From contig JAVHKY010000054.1 of NCBI GenBank assembly GCA_035079385.1, positions 13,992,501-14,056,500 on the forward strand: DNA of 64,000 bases, read 5' to 3'. The stretch comes from Aspidiotus rigidus. Lineage: Eukaryota; Arthropoda; Insecta; Hemiptera; Diaspididae. Of this stretch, positions 23,833 to 35,741 are shown one piece after another. Each line of letters opens with the position of its first letter. Within the stretch, counting starts at the first letter, position 1. Both the position numbers and the translations under genes were made by a program. The notes under the pieces are model-generated. The model ran no database searches. It was given only the letters and a program-made list of their open reading frames with translations, and was not told the DNA's origin.

Positions 23833-24376
23833 TTATAACTCCTGCTACAAAAGTGCGTTTTTTGTTGGTCAATTTTAGGTGCAAAAGTAGCTGTTTGAGA
23901 ACTCATCTACTTTGCAGGTCGTCTATTTACTTTTCTATCGTCTTCTCTCATTTTACCGCCCGCTTGCTACATTACCACCCTGAATTCACACTTTTCTGCC
24001 CGCTCTATTCTCGACGGCCATTTCCTCTTTATTATTTTTTTTGTCTCCGCGATCGGGGCTCGAACCACGCACTCCCGACTTTGCAAGCCGTTGCACTACC
24101 AGCTGCGCCGCATTGCTCCATATCGATAGTGGGTGATAATGTTCTATGTTAGCAGCAGGAGAAATTGCGTGCAACGGCGACCGGGTGACGAGTTGACGAC
24201 AAAACAAAAAACGCACACTCGTAGCCGTCGTTATAAAAAAAATCTTCCAAGACAAGGAGCGAAGCGACTCGAGTGACTCGTTCGGCTTGCTCCGCTCGTC
24301 TTCGACTCGCGTCGCAACTACACGGAACTCGTCACTCAAAACGTCGCTTTCGCACCTTGTCATGAAATATACTATT
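23833..24376 (-). mobile_element. tRNA-derived SINE-like insert in copy a
   Basis: Comparison with copy c (junction near 46428) shows about 544 extra bases here, flanked by the partial duplication CTATT. On the minus strand it has an A-box-like GCGCAGCTGGTAGTGC (24108-24093) and a B-box GGTTCGAGCCCC (24066-24055). Their spacing is that of a tRNA, and the anticodon-loop-like TTGCAAA lies between. The T-stem and acceptor do not pair, so it is tRNA-derived and not a tRNA gene. The remaining ~300 bp, including CpG-rich 24240-24360, would be the SINE body. Confidence 0.55.
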
Positions 24377-25488
24377 GTGTGGTTTTAAGAGATTGCAGAT
24401 TTTTTTTCGATGTTGAAGCTCACAATAGACTTTTTATGATGATCATTAGCTTTACAATAAAGATGTAGTGAATTTTGTGAGAATCACTTTTGGGTTAAAA
24501 CTTTTCCTTATTAAAGCTCTGGTTTGGAGGATATTTGGAAACAATCACTTTCCTTCCAAACGCTCAGAACTTCCGACAATTTTTAAAAGAAAGTTTAAGT
24601 AGTCTATTTTACAGACAATATTGCAAAAGGAACATTTTTTGTTTGAAAGTTTTTCTCAGTTCTCCAAAATATTTACTATGAATCGATTCTTTAGGATGCT
24701 CACAACTTTTAGAAGCTTTTCAAGATTATAACTAGACCGACAATAAAGTTCAGATGGTCCGTGATGAAGTAAAATTCATGAAAAAAATTTTTTGTTTGGA
24801 ACTCCTTCTTATTAGAATATGCCTAGCTTATTTTTTTGTAATAGTTGACAACAATCGATTTCCTTCCAAAAGTTCAGAACTTTCGACAAACTTCGGAAGA
24901 AAGTTTAGGCAATCTATTTTGCAGTTAAAATTTTTCAATAAAAAGTTTTTGTATGAAATTTTATTTCATTTGTGTTCGATTTTCTAGATATTTATACCTG
25001 AAAAATTGACTTTTTCCCAAAGTTCTCAACTTTTGACGAACTTTTTAAGCTGATAATTGGACGCATAGCGAAGTTTGAATGGTATTTTCTATAACAAATT
25101 TCACAAGGAACATGTTTTATCTGAAACTTTTCATGATTGATGCCCAATTTTTCAAGATATTTGCAAAACATTGATTTTAGGAAGCTAGAACGTGCCACAA
25201 AAAATTTATTAGGATGTGAGACGCGGGAAGTTGGATATACTATTCGGGGCCTTATTTTCTTTTATTGAAAAAAAAAAGTAAAAAATTTGACCCACACAAT
25301 ATGAGTTATTCGCCTTTTACCAGAAGACCGATTCGCCATTTTGAAATTGGCCGCCATTTTGGAAAGCTGCTCTTCTCAGATGTCTATCATCTTTTTTTAT
25401 ATCAAGTATCACCCCTACTAACATATCTGAAAGTATCGCTTCGTCCCCCCGAATGGTACCGCATTTTTATATGGCCCATGGACTAAAG

Positions 25489-27770
25489 AGAGTGGAGCAA
25501 TTGAACTTAAAATTCCAACACTCAAGTAGTGCACTTCCCTATTTTGCGGGAAATAGAAAAGCTAGAAAAAAGTTGAAAGAATTTGGCTTATTTTGGCTTT
25601 TGGCTTAGGAAGGTTTTAATAAAGCTGACTTTCGGCTTTCAGCTGGCTGCAATACTCTGATTATAACCAGTGCTTCGATAGCGTAACCAGAGATGAGGAA
25701 ATTCTCACGTCGTTATCGAATCGTACATTCTGAAACTTAGAGCTCAACAAAAAGACTTTCCGAAAACCCGTGTGAGTCGTATTTCTTTGTAAAATTGAAA
25801 AACGAGATCATAAACATATTTTAAATTGAGCTTGAATTTTTGCTACACTATTTCATTAAGAAAATGAAGTTCAAGGTACGACAACGTTTTGGAGAACATC
25901 TGCCTCTGCTATCCACCCTCCTCCCCAAAAAAAGGAGAGAAAAGAGAATATAATTAACTTATTCACTTGATAGTTTTCTCAGACACGTTTCGATATGATT
26001 AATGAAGGCATACGTAGAGGAAGGAAAGAAAAAAAGAGAGTAGGCGAAATATTAGAATCAATTACGGAGGAGTATGGAAGAAATATTCAAAGGATGATTT
26101 GTACTTAGTCGAATTTATTGAATCAACGGCGAACATAGACACCCTCAAGATAAATTACTCGATATAATTCAGAATGCGCAGAAAATTTCGTGTTACCGAA
26201 GAAAACCTGTTTGCTCTCATAACTCTGAAAAGATAAGTTCGAGTACAGCCTCTATTGCAGAAGTCTCCAATTGACCACGATTATTCACTCCGCATAGTTG
26301 CTTGCACTTCTTGACACAAATTACGAGAAAAAATAGTTTTAAATCATCTATAGGAAAGTCTATATACGTTGGTATTCTCGTAAATAAAATAAAATAAGAA
26401 CAGACAATATACAAATGCGGTTGCCTGGACCAAGTTTAAACCAATAAACAGTCTTTTTACTTCACAGTATATACCTATACATTAATATTATGAACTACGA
26501 AGTTCTGTGCATAGGATGTATAACTTGACGCTGCGCAGTAAGTTTATAATAGCGGTAGTGTATGTCTACATCAATCTACGAGTAAAAGTACCATCAACCT
26601 GTTCAAACTTAACGATATAGCGACATTAAAATAATCTGCGGTCTGAAACAAGTTAGCTATAGGTGTGTGTATCGTCCAACTAACCTGTTTAGCTCATTCA
26701 TCTTGTCTAAGAAGCTAAATCGTTCTTATCGATATCATCAATGAGCGAGCGAAATTTAGGGCAGGCGAGCTCTAAATTAATCACTCGCGAAATTGGCCCT
26801 CCCTGCCGTTCAGTAAACCAGCTTCAAACGAAATAAAAAGTCTGGTTTCCTTCCTTTATTCCGTATTTGCCACACTCTCTCTCTGTACTTTTCTCCCTTC
26901 GATTACTCGCTTTGAAGTTCGCTCGCATCATCATATTTTAACGATTTTTCGTCCAGTTTTCGTTTAATCTCATTTCCGCGTATTCCGATCTCCGAAAAAT
27001 CTAACCGACGAATGCTGATGAGGTTATTTGGGCGGTACATATTTCAAAAATGGAAATGCGAGAGTAATGGAGCAATAATTTTTCTCGCGCGGAGCCCATC
27101 TGGGTACTAAATATTGTATTTATAGCAGTGTAAAACGTGCGACTAAGAAGTTTTGGAAGATTAAGAAAAGTTTTTAGCCGAAAATAGATATACGAAAGCG
27201 GGACGACCAGGTTTTATGAATAAAATATACCTAGAGACGCAAGAAAGCTTCAAATTACGTGGGCGAAAGTTGGACACGGCCTAATCGTACAGAAAAACCT
27301 CTTCTCTCTTGGACGAATATTATAACGATCAACATCGTTCAGTTTTAAATTTTCGTCGACCTCCTTCGAAGACCACCGCGTTGCTTAGGCTCAACTTCTA
27401 AAAGTTATACGGAAAACCTCTGAACTATAACTCGAGAAGCTGCGTACGTTTATGTTTAACGACAACACAGGTAATGGGACATTACTTTTACTTTCTCACA
27501 ACCGTACCGGTGCTAACTTTCTGACATACGCGGCGCAAGAATATGCAAAATTGATGACATTATCAAAAATTAGATCGGTAATTGTAAACAAAAGCGTTAC
27601 TCTATGATAATCGAAAGACGATTTTTATTTATCCAGTATAAAAACACGTTCATGAGTTTTGAAGGAGAATAAGAAAGAAAGACGCACTTGAACACGTATC
27701 CGAAAAGAGCTGCGAGGTCATGTTTGCTACCGGGAGCTACTGGTATGGCGCTTTCTTCATTACCTATATA
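25489..27770. other. Single-copy-looking DNA
   Basis: About 2.3 kb with no frame above 65 residues and no shared repeats, except the 'ttggcttttggc' stretch near 25600. Several CpG-containing stretches occur near 26740-27480. No gene recognised. Confidence 0.4.
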
Positions 27771-27812
27771 CTCGACCGAGCCTATTCGATATCTATAATG
27801 TGGAAGCCCGAC

Positions 27813-27882
27813 ATTACTAGGCATTATACCCCTATCAGGCTACCAGGAAGCAGTGCCGCAGTGAAACACACCAAATATAAAT
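27813..27882 (+). pseudogene. Short Penelope-like element fragment
   Basis: GGCATTATACCCC-TATCAGGCTACCAGGAAGCAG...GTGAAACACACCAA corresponds to the N-terminal coding region of PLE-1/PLE-2 (about 11757-11820 in PLE-1) with a small internal deletion. It encodes the remnant LPGSSAAVKHTK. It is too short to show ends or duplications. Confidence 0.7.
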
Positions 27883-28194
27883 ATGGAAATTTAAACGATT
27901 TTTAAGTTTTGAAAATTTTGGCAAATTGGTCAATTTTTAGCACATTTTGGTTCAGAGCTCGGCTCAAAAAAGTTGGGTGGGGGCGCAAATTGAAGATAAA
28001 ATTGTTTTTTTTGTTATTTTATTGGCCTCTCAGTGATTGGCTTCTCCTTCTGAAAAATCAAGAAATATTGAAAAAAAAAAATTGTAACTTGGTCATATTG
28101 TAGTATTATTAAATTTTCTGGCATAGCCAAATAAATGAAAATCATGTTCCATGTCTTTTATATTTTATCAGTCATCATGAAATATTTCAGTCTA

Positions 28195-28528
28195 GGCTTC
28201 TACTAGGTCAAGTGTTCGTGAGATATTATTCGTTTACCCCTTTACCTATCTTGGCGTCGTATAAGTCTTGTATGAGAAATATTTTGAGGTAATTGTGGGT
28301 GTTCTATATTTTGAGGTATCAACTTTCGGTGGGGCGAACGAGCGATCTCGCTGTTGTATTGGAATGGTATGAGACAATTCAAGTCTAGGGGACTTGGAAA
28401 AATTTCGACTATCCAGCCTTTATTTATTTAATTATTGAATTATTTAATTATTCAATTATTTAATTATTTATTTATTTAATTATTCAATTATTTAATTATT
28501 CAATTATTTTATTATTTAATTATTTAAT

Positions 28529-28576
<48 letters not shown>

Positions 28577-28825
28577 TTCATTTATTTATTTATTATTAAT
28601 TCTTCTACTAGGTCAAGTGTTCGTGAGATATTATTCGTTTACTCCCTTTACCTATCTTGGCGTCGTATAAGTCTTGTATGAGAAATATTTTGAGGTAATT
28701 GTGAGTGTTCTATATTTTGAGGTATCAACTTTCGTGGGGCGAACGAGCGATCTCGCTGTTGTATTGGAATGGTATGAGACAATTCAAGTCTAGGGGACTT
28801 GGAAAAATTTCGACTATCCAGCCAT
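28195..28825. repeat. Direct duplication around a TTTA microsatellite
   Basis: About 220 bp (TTCTACTAGGTCAAGTGTTCG ... GACTTGGAAAAATTTCGACTATCCAGCC) occurs at 28195-28417 and 28605-28820 with few differences. (TTTA)n/(TTAA)n DNA lies between. Each copy ends in a 45-bp satellite module fragment. Confidence 0.85.
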
Positions 28826-29218
28826 ATATGATAGGAAGAGGGACTTAGAAAATTTTCTAATTATCAATTATATTAATTATTTATTTATTTAATTATTTAA
28901 TTATTTAATTATTTAATTATTCAATTATTTATTTATTTATTTGATTATTTAATTATATTAATTATTTAATTATTTATTCATTTAATTATTTAATTATTTA
29001 ATTATTTAATTTTTAATTAATTAATTATTTATTATTATTACGCGGGTGTACTCGCGAATTTCTGAATCACCCACGGGGTAGAGATTTTCTAATTATTAAT
29101 GATATTAATTATTTATTTATTTAATTATTTATTTATTTAATTATTTATTTATTTAATTATTTATTTAAATAATTATTTAATTATTTAATTATTTTATTAT
29201 TTAATTATTTAATTATTT

Positions 29219-29271
<53 letters not shown>

Positions 29272-29285
29272 TTATTAATTATTAT
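28418..29285. repeat. TTTA / TTTAATTA microsatellite tract
   Basis: Interrupted runs of ATTTATTT, TTAATTAT and TTCAATTA. A ~50 bp GC-richer island (CGCGGGTGTACTCGCGAATTTC...) sits within it at 29040-29095 and again at 29287-29340. Strong slippage-type structure with no coding content. Confidence 0.9.
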
Positions 29286-29344
29286 AATTACGCGGGGTGT
29301 ACTCGCGAATTTCTGAATCACCCACGGGGTAGAGATTTCTCTTG

Positions 29345-30915
29345 ACGAGGGGGGGGAGGGGGGGTGTACTCGCGAGTTTCAAAATCGGGGTCTGGTGAGA
29401 GAAAAGATATGGAACATGTCAAAATTGAAAAAATTGTCAGCAAAAAAGCAGTTTTTATTCATTGACTTCTGTCTGAATTTTAGCTGTTTCTTAATTTTAT
29501 CGGCTGGCTTAAATCACCCCTGACTGAACCACATTTTTCAACTCTTTGGCAAAACCATTCTGGCCTAGAAAAAGGAGCAGTTGAGCTTGAAATTTTAACA
29601 CTCAAGCAATGCATTTTCTTATTCGGGTCTCCTGAATCACGTTGAACGAGGAATGCAGGGAATACGGATATGTTCTACGGATCAAATCGGTTATGGTATT
29701 GAGAATCCAAATTAAAATCTTGAAGATTCTCAAGTTTTACTGAGTCCCTTGTATCATGGTGTATACCCGGTGGACCAGAAAGATGTTACCAGTTAAATAG
29801 GAGTTTGCACTAAATTCATTCCAGCACAAAAACGCGAAACATTAAACGTATACTTAAAATCTACGAAATTTGTATTCTGATAAAACGTTCAAGCCGCCAG
29901 TGTCAAAGATTTGGAAATGAATAGCCAGTCGAAAGTCAATTATGATCAACTTATCACCCCTGGGTTCGGTTCAGTTGTTCAGTTGTTCAGCTCTTCAGCG
30001 TAGAGGCCTGCGAGCCAATCATCTAATGATGATGAACGCAAACCGTAGAATAGGTACCTTCCACATGTATGACAAAGCTCCAAATCCCCTGATTGTCTTT
30101 TATGGACTCGCAACATTGATCATTAGCTGAAATCAACTGAGTCGAGCCGAAAGCTAAATTTTTCAAGGTTGAAGTTTAGGCCAAAGCTGAAATTTTCGGC
30201 AGCAGAGTAGCCACTCTTTTCAGGATTAGTTTTCCCTGACTTTTCCAGGTTTCTTAGACCAATTTTCTTCATTTTCTCAAACTTTTTTCCGCGATATTCT
30301 ACAGAACGGAGAAAGATTTTGAAAGTTTATCTCATTCAAAACGAAACAAAAAATTTGCTCCGATTAAATACACACCACTTTTCTGATTCCCGGAAAATTT
30401 CCATGATTTGAAACAAAATTCTCCAACTTTTCCATGACTAGCCAAATCCCCCGACTTTTCCCAGTTTTTCAGGTTTTCCAGAGAATGGTAATCCTAGCAA
30501 CGTCAATTTCAATGAAATTTGTTCAGACCAAGCCTTATAAGCCAGCCCTAAACCAAAGCTAGCAGCTAATTTGCTCTTTGTACAACTGATTCTCACAATA
30601 TATAGTACGACACACATACACTCGTACTCACAGAATGCTTACTTTCTATCTCCTTCTAATTCTGTGATGCCTAAAGACCTAGAAGAAAAAAGTGATTTCA
30701 ATAGCGTCGGCTAGCGATCACGCACCCACACTAAATAGGTATCTGTCTCAAGGGAAATTGTAATCAATATCAGCTCTTTCATCTGAGGCACTCCTAAGAG
30801 CCCTGCACTGTCAAGAACTACAAAATGGCGACTTTTTAATACAGAAAACAGGGGAAGGAGTCGTGTATTTCCTCGCTGCCTACATTAATGCATCGCCTAT
30901 TGAAACGCACTAAAT
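29345..30915. other. Assorted degraded repeats, no gene
   Basis: 29360 has a G-run. 29775-29880 repeats 7440-7545. 29975-30110 is a diverged ~100 bp unit. About 30205-30500 has repeated 'cttttcca' motifs with weakly inverted ends (TAGCCACTCT / GAATGGTAATCC), perhaps an old MITE. None has an open frame of note. Confidence 0.45.
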
Positions 30916-30926
30916 TCGCCAAAGGA

Positions 30927-33015
30927 TTGAAAAAGGGGTTTTTTAATTGTACAAATCTACTTTATTAGTTGCTTATACAAGAGTACTTTCGGGTGTTATC
31001 CCACTATCAGTTGTGTCGCAACTGAAGAACAAGGCCTTAACCATGAGTTTTTATAGTATAACACTGTGATCTTATCGGCTATAACAATGCTGTGTTGTGA
31101 TTGGTTCACTTCTTAGAAACATATAATATGACATTGTGTTCTTATTGGCTAAAACATACTGCTTTGTGATTGGCACCACCACACATCTGCGGTAGCCATT
31201 AGCTTTTGCGATCTGCTTTACTATCTCGATCTCTTTCCTCTTCTCTTCGTTGTTCTTGAGGATAGAAATTGCCCGATAGCAGTAGTTCTGGATTGCCGCT
31301 AACTTATGGCTGGGGTGGTGGTAGGAGTCATTTGGGATGATGGTGTCAGTATGTGTCGGCTTCCTGTAGATTTTGTATTCTATCCTATTGTTCTCCATTG
31401 TGAGTGTAAGGTCCAAATAGTTGATGGTCTCATTGCCTTTTTCCACTGTGAATTTGATGCTCTCATTCATCGCGTTTTTCTGAAAGGAATAGATCCACCT
31501 ATCTATCAGTGCCTGACCACACAATTAGGATATCATCTACATATCTGGCCCAGTGTTTGATCGAGTTTCTGAACTTGCTGCCCTTCAATATCTTGTTTTC
31601 CATATCATTCATGAATATCTCCGCCAGTATTGGTGACAGCGGTGATCCCATCGCAAGTCCCCTTTCCTGACTGTAGAACCTGTTATTGAAGCGGCAGTAA
31701 TTCTGGCTCAAGATCTCCTCCACTATGTTGGCGTACTTCGACCTATCGGGGTTCCCATGGTATCTGTTGCTTTTGAGCAGGGTGAGAAGTTCCTCCTTCG
31801 GTATGGTACCAAACATATTAGTCACATCAAAGGATATCAGCTTGTCGTTACTCCTGATTTCCAACTTGTCCAGTTGCTCAATCAGCTCTCCGTTGTTTCT
31901 GATACTTCGTCTGGGTGCAAACTAGTAGTTTTCTTTCAGGAATGTGGCTACGATCTTTGCTATCTTGTAGCATGGTGATTGAATGCTGTTGACCAGTGGT
32001 CTCATCGGACGGTTCGCTTTGTGGAGTTTTACAAACCCCTCGAGTTTTGGTGCAACCGGGTTCATCTCAAGCGTCCTTCCATTGCTGGGTACATTGTTCC
32101 GTTTCAACACAGCTTTCAGGTCATCTTGGTATTTCCGTGTTGGGTCCCTTGCCAGCTCTTGGTATCCATTGACTGCGATGTACGACTCCACTTTTTGGGT
32201 GTAGTCCTCCTTCTCCATTACCACTACCGTGCTGCCCTTGTCCGCCTTTGTCAAAATCAGGTTGTTCTGTCGGATCTTCTTTTGTAGATTTGTGACCTTC
32301 CTCTGCATTACTTGCGCTATGTCATAGGTTCGGCACATATCCTCTTTGATGTCCAACAGTACTTTCTCAATTTTAGTCCGAGCTTCTGGTCTCACGTCGT
32401 GTTCCATGGTTTGGATTACTTGTTCGCAGCTAATGGCCATGCTTTCAAGCCTACACTGGTTCAGCCTCTCTGGCTGCACGAATTTGATGCCTTTGTCCAG
32501 CAGTCTTCTTTCTTCTTCTGTGAAGGTGACGCTTGATAGGTTCTCGGTTCTGGGAGCAAATTTGTGCTCAACTCTCGCTGTCTCTTCCTTTCTTTCTTCT
32601 TTCCTCCGGGTCAGTTCGGCAAGCTTCTTCTTGATCTGTTTTGTTTGGGCTTCCACTCGTTTTTCCACATAGTCTTCTCCCTTCTTCCCCTCTCCTCCTT
32701 TTTCAAACATCATTTCTTTGACTTCTTGCGGGTGGAGTAACCTGGACAGATGGAAATATTGATCATACAGTAGACCATTCAGCCTGGTGATTTTCTTGTA
32801 GAGTTCACCAATTTCGTTCTTCACTCTCAATCTTTCGGCTTCCATCTTGGTGCGTTTCACTGCTGCGCTGTTTCCTGGTAGCCTGATAGTCGCATACTTG
32901 GGAATAATGCCTCGTCTCAAGCATTCGTTATTGAACCAAATCTTCACATGTGTCACTCTTAGTTTGACATTGGTCTTCTTAAAAATCTCGTTAACCATCT
33001 CTGAGTTCCAGATAA
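30927..33015 (-). mobile_element. Penelope-like retroelement PLE-2
   Basis: Flanked by the perfect 11-bp duplication TCGCCAAAGGA (30916-30926, 33016-33026). The 3' end (TTGAAAAAGGGG) is at low coordinates, and the 5' end is truncated inside the N-terminal coding region. Relative to PLE-1 it lacks the whole endonuclease portion and keeps the 3' non-coding region, including the hairpin before the hammerhead-like core. Confidence 0.9.
31150..33010 (-). pseudogene. PLE-2 reverse transcriptase, endonuclease deleted
   Basis: The open part at 33010-31922 covers the N-terminal domain, the charged linker and the start of the RT. TAG then interrupts at the same codon as PLE-1's 12743 stop. The second segment (to 31499) has FDVTNMFG, GLAMGSPLS and YVDDIL and ends at the TAG matching PLE-1's 13166 stop. 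A 2-base deletion near 31472 shifts the frame afterwards. Coding stops aligning with PLE-1 after ANGYRR, where sequence equal to PLE-1 about 14690 follows, so about 1.2 kb with the GIY-YIG domain is gone. PLE-1's stop at 12131 is not shared. Confidence 0.88.
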
Positions 33016-33026
33016 TCGCCAAAGGA

Positions 33027-33837
33027 ATCTAATGGGTGCGCACTCTACAGGCGGGGATCCACATGATCACTTGGAGGCGAGGGGACATAATCCAAAAAAA
33101 TTAGAAGCCATTGCAGACGTTGCAATGGCAGCGAGGAACCCGCAATTCCTTAACTCGACCTCTCAGGTGGTGTCGAACTGAGTTGATAATCTTGTCATAT
33201 AATTCAAATCGAAATTATCATTCTACATTCCCTCCTATCATATATAGCTCGAGAAACGAAATTCTTCCAAGTCCCCCTCCTACCATATATAGTTCGAGGC
33301 TCGAAATTCTTCTAAGTCCCCCTCCTATCATATATATCTCAAGACTTGAAATTCTTCTAAGTTCCCCTCCTTTCATATATAGCTCGAGACTCGAAATTCT
33401 TCTAAGTCCCGTAACCTAACCTAACCTGCGGACGCGGACGTTTTCCGAGGATGTAATCTCCTAACAAAAAAGATAGCGGGTTCCCCACTAAAAAGTCTGA
33501 AGGACCTTTTTTTTGAGCGGGGAACCCGCTATCCCTTTTGTTGGGGGTACTTCCAGGAAATTTTCGTCCGCGAGCTCGAGCGAGGTTGATGACGTCACGG
33601 AGAGGGGAGGGCGACTTGGAAAAACGAAGGCTTCCTCAACGAAGTTGAACGAGGAACGCAGGGAACCTGTTTTATGAGTCAAATGGGATTTGGTATTGAA
33701 AATTCAAGGAAGCCTAGATCTAGATAAAGCTAGTATAAAGAAGGCCTAGACCTACTATGAGCCTAGTATAATTTAGTTTGAGAGTCTAAATTTTTCTCGA
33801 ATCTCCAGCTATATATGATAGCTCGAGAGTCGAAATT
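33027..33837. repeat. Four 45-bp modules, CCTAA repeats and a hairpin
   Basis: 33232-33408 holds four inverted 45-bp modules (TCCTATCATATATAGCTCGAG...). 33413-33427 is (CCTAA)3-like. A hairpin with arms GATAGCGGGTTCCCC (about 33472) and GGGGAACCCGCTATC (about 33520) follows. Then come FB-B fragments (AACGAAGTTGAACGAGGAACG) up to 33837. Confidence 0.7.
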
Positions 33838-34282
33838 TTTAACAGGGAACCTGTTTTATGGGGGGCTATTTGAGAAATCTGGCGTCCGCCGTGCGCCGTC
33901 CAGCGAAAAACTTAGAAAAATTTCGACCCTCGAGCCATATATGATAGGAGAGGGACTTAGAAAAATTTCGACTCTCGAGCGAGAAAAATTTAGATTCTCA
34001 AACTATATTATGATAGGCTTATAGTAGGACTAGGCCTTCTTTATACTATCTTTATCTAGGTCTAGGCTTCCTTGAATTTTCAATACCAAATCCCATTCGA
34101 CTCATAAAACAGGTTCCCTGCGTTCCTCGTTTAACTTCGTTAAGGAAGCCGTCGTTTTTTTCAAGTTCCTCTCCTATCATATATGGCTCGAGAGTCGAAA
34201 TTTTTCTAAGTTTTTCGCTGGACGGCAGACGGCGCACGGCAAATTTCTCAAAATGCCCCCCATAAAACAGGTTCCCTGTTAA
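33838..34282. mobile_element. Complete foldback-type element FB-B
   Basis: A ~445 bp element whose left arm (TTAACAGGGAACCTGTTTTATGGGG..., CCGTCCAGCGAAAAACTTAG, one or two CGA.TCTCGAG modules) is repeated inverted at its right end (...TAAGTTTTTCGCTGGACGG..., CCCCATAAAACAGGTTCCCTGTTAA). Arms are about 120 bp. The outermost 15 bp are themselves palindromic. The middle holds the TATAGTAGG.CTAGGCC core. No coding capacity. It is the best template for the partial copies elsewhere in the window. Confidence 0.8.
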
Positions 34283-35106
34283 AATTTCGACCCTTTAGCC
34301 ATATATGATAGGAAGGGGACTCGAAAAAATTCCTACCTCCGAGCTATATATATATTGAGAAAATTTCGACTCTCGAGCTGTATATGATAGGAGCGGGACT
34401 TGGAAAAATTCGATCTCCGAGATATACATGATAGGAGGGTGACTTGTAAAGACGACGGCTTCCTTGAAATTGCAACGCGTTCAAGTCGTCACGTCATGAT
34501 TTTCAGGACTTGGAAAAACTTCAGGCTCTAGGAAACTCGGGACATCTAATTTTTTTTTACATTTTCTCAGAAACTACAGATTTACTGGTTCAAAAGTTTA
34601 CGTAACTTTGTAAAATCATGTTACTAAGAAATAAAAAATTGATTCTGTGACAGATAAAACGTTCTTAGAGGTTGGAGATGAAGGGATATGAAGCGCTTAG
34701 GAAAAAATTAAAAAAAAAATATTCAACCAATGTTGAGAAATTGCGTTTCAAAGTTATTATCACAGACAAAAAGTTAGGATACGTCACATATGATCAACTA
34801 CAGATGAATTCAATTTTATAAATTCCAGAGGCTTCATCTGATCTTGAAAACATCATCATGTGAAAGCTCATACTTTTTTACTTATAGATCCATCAAAACC
34901 TCAATAATGATGATTTTGACCAAACTTTTTACTATTGCAATTACGTACTGAAAAATTAGGTGACCGACAAAGATACCCCTTTTTATAGAAACAACCATTA
35001 TAGAACTGTCTTGAGGAAGAAGAGGAGAGTACATTTGAAATGGGTACTTTGAAAGGGTAGGCTTGGATATTTCGTCGGAACTCCATTCTATTTGAGGCTG
35101 TATCTA
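34283..35106. other. FB-B module fragments, then unassigned AT-rich DNA
   Basis: 34283-34450 carries degenerate 45-bp modules. 34450-35106 shows no shared repeat and no frame of note. Confidence 0.45.
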
Positions 35107-35741
35107 ATATAGTCCATGGGCAAAAATGCGGTACCATTCGGGGGGGACAAAGCGATACTTTGAGATATGTTAGTAGGGGTGATACATGATATAAAAAACG
35201 ATGATAGATATCTGAGAAGAGCATAGCTTTCCAAAATGGGGGCCAATTTCAAAATGGCGAATCGGTCTTCTGGTAAAAGGCGAATAACTCATATTGTGTG
35301 GGTCAAATTTTTTACTTTTCTTTTTCAATAAAAGAAAATAAGGCCCCGAATAACATATCCAACGTCCCGCGTGCCACATCCTAATAAATTTTCTGTGGCA
35401 CGTTCTAGCTCCCTAAAATCAATGTTTTGCAAATATCTTGAAAAATTGGGCATCAATCATGAAAAGTTTCAGATAAAACACGTTCCTCTTGAAATTTGTT
35501 ATAGAAAATACCATTGAAACTTCGCTATGCGTCCAATTATTAGCTTAAAAAGTTCGTCAAAAGTTGAGAACTTTGGGAAAAAGTCAATTTATACTAGGAA
35601 ATCAAACACAAATGAAATAAAATTTCAAACAAAAACTATTATTGAAAAATTGTAAGTGCAAAATAGATTGACTAAACTATCATCCGAACTTTGTCGAAAG
35701 TTCTGAGTTTTTGGAAAGAAATCTATTATTCTAGGGTGTCC

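Larger units (their letters stand above)
22304..25485 (+). mobile_element. Long-TIR non-autonomous transposon, copy a
   Basis: Ends are TAGTCCATGGGCC and GGCCCATGGACTA. The 3-bp sequence AAG flanks both sides (22301-22303, 25486-25488). The left arm (to about 22915) is the inverted complement of the terminal ~610 bp of the right arm. Internal parts: a GTCACTTTTGAGTGACTTGATC block, a foldback palindrome (23301-23746), a SINE-like insert (about 23833-24376) and the unique right-internal segment. There is no transposase. It has the same structure as copy c apart from the SINE-like insert. Confidence 0.88.

Noticed and set aside
24045..24120. Functional tRNA gene
   Set aside because: A and B boxes are present, but the T-stem and acceptor stem do not pair.
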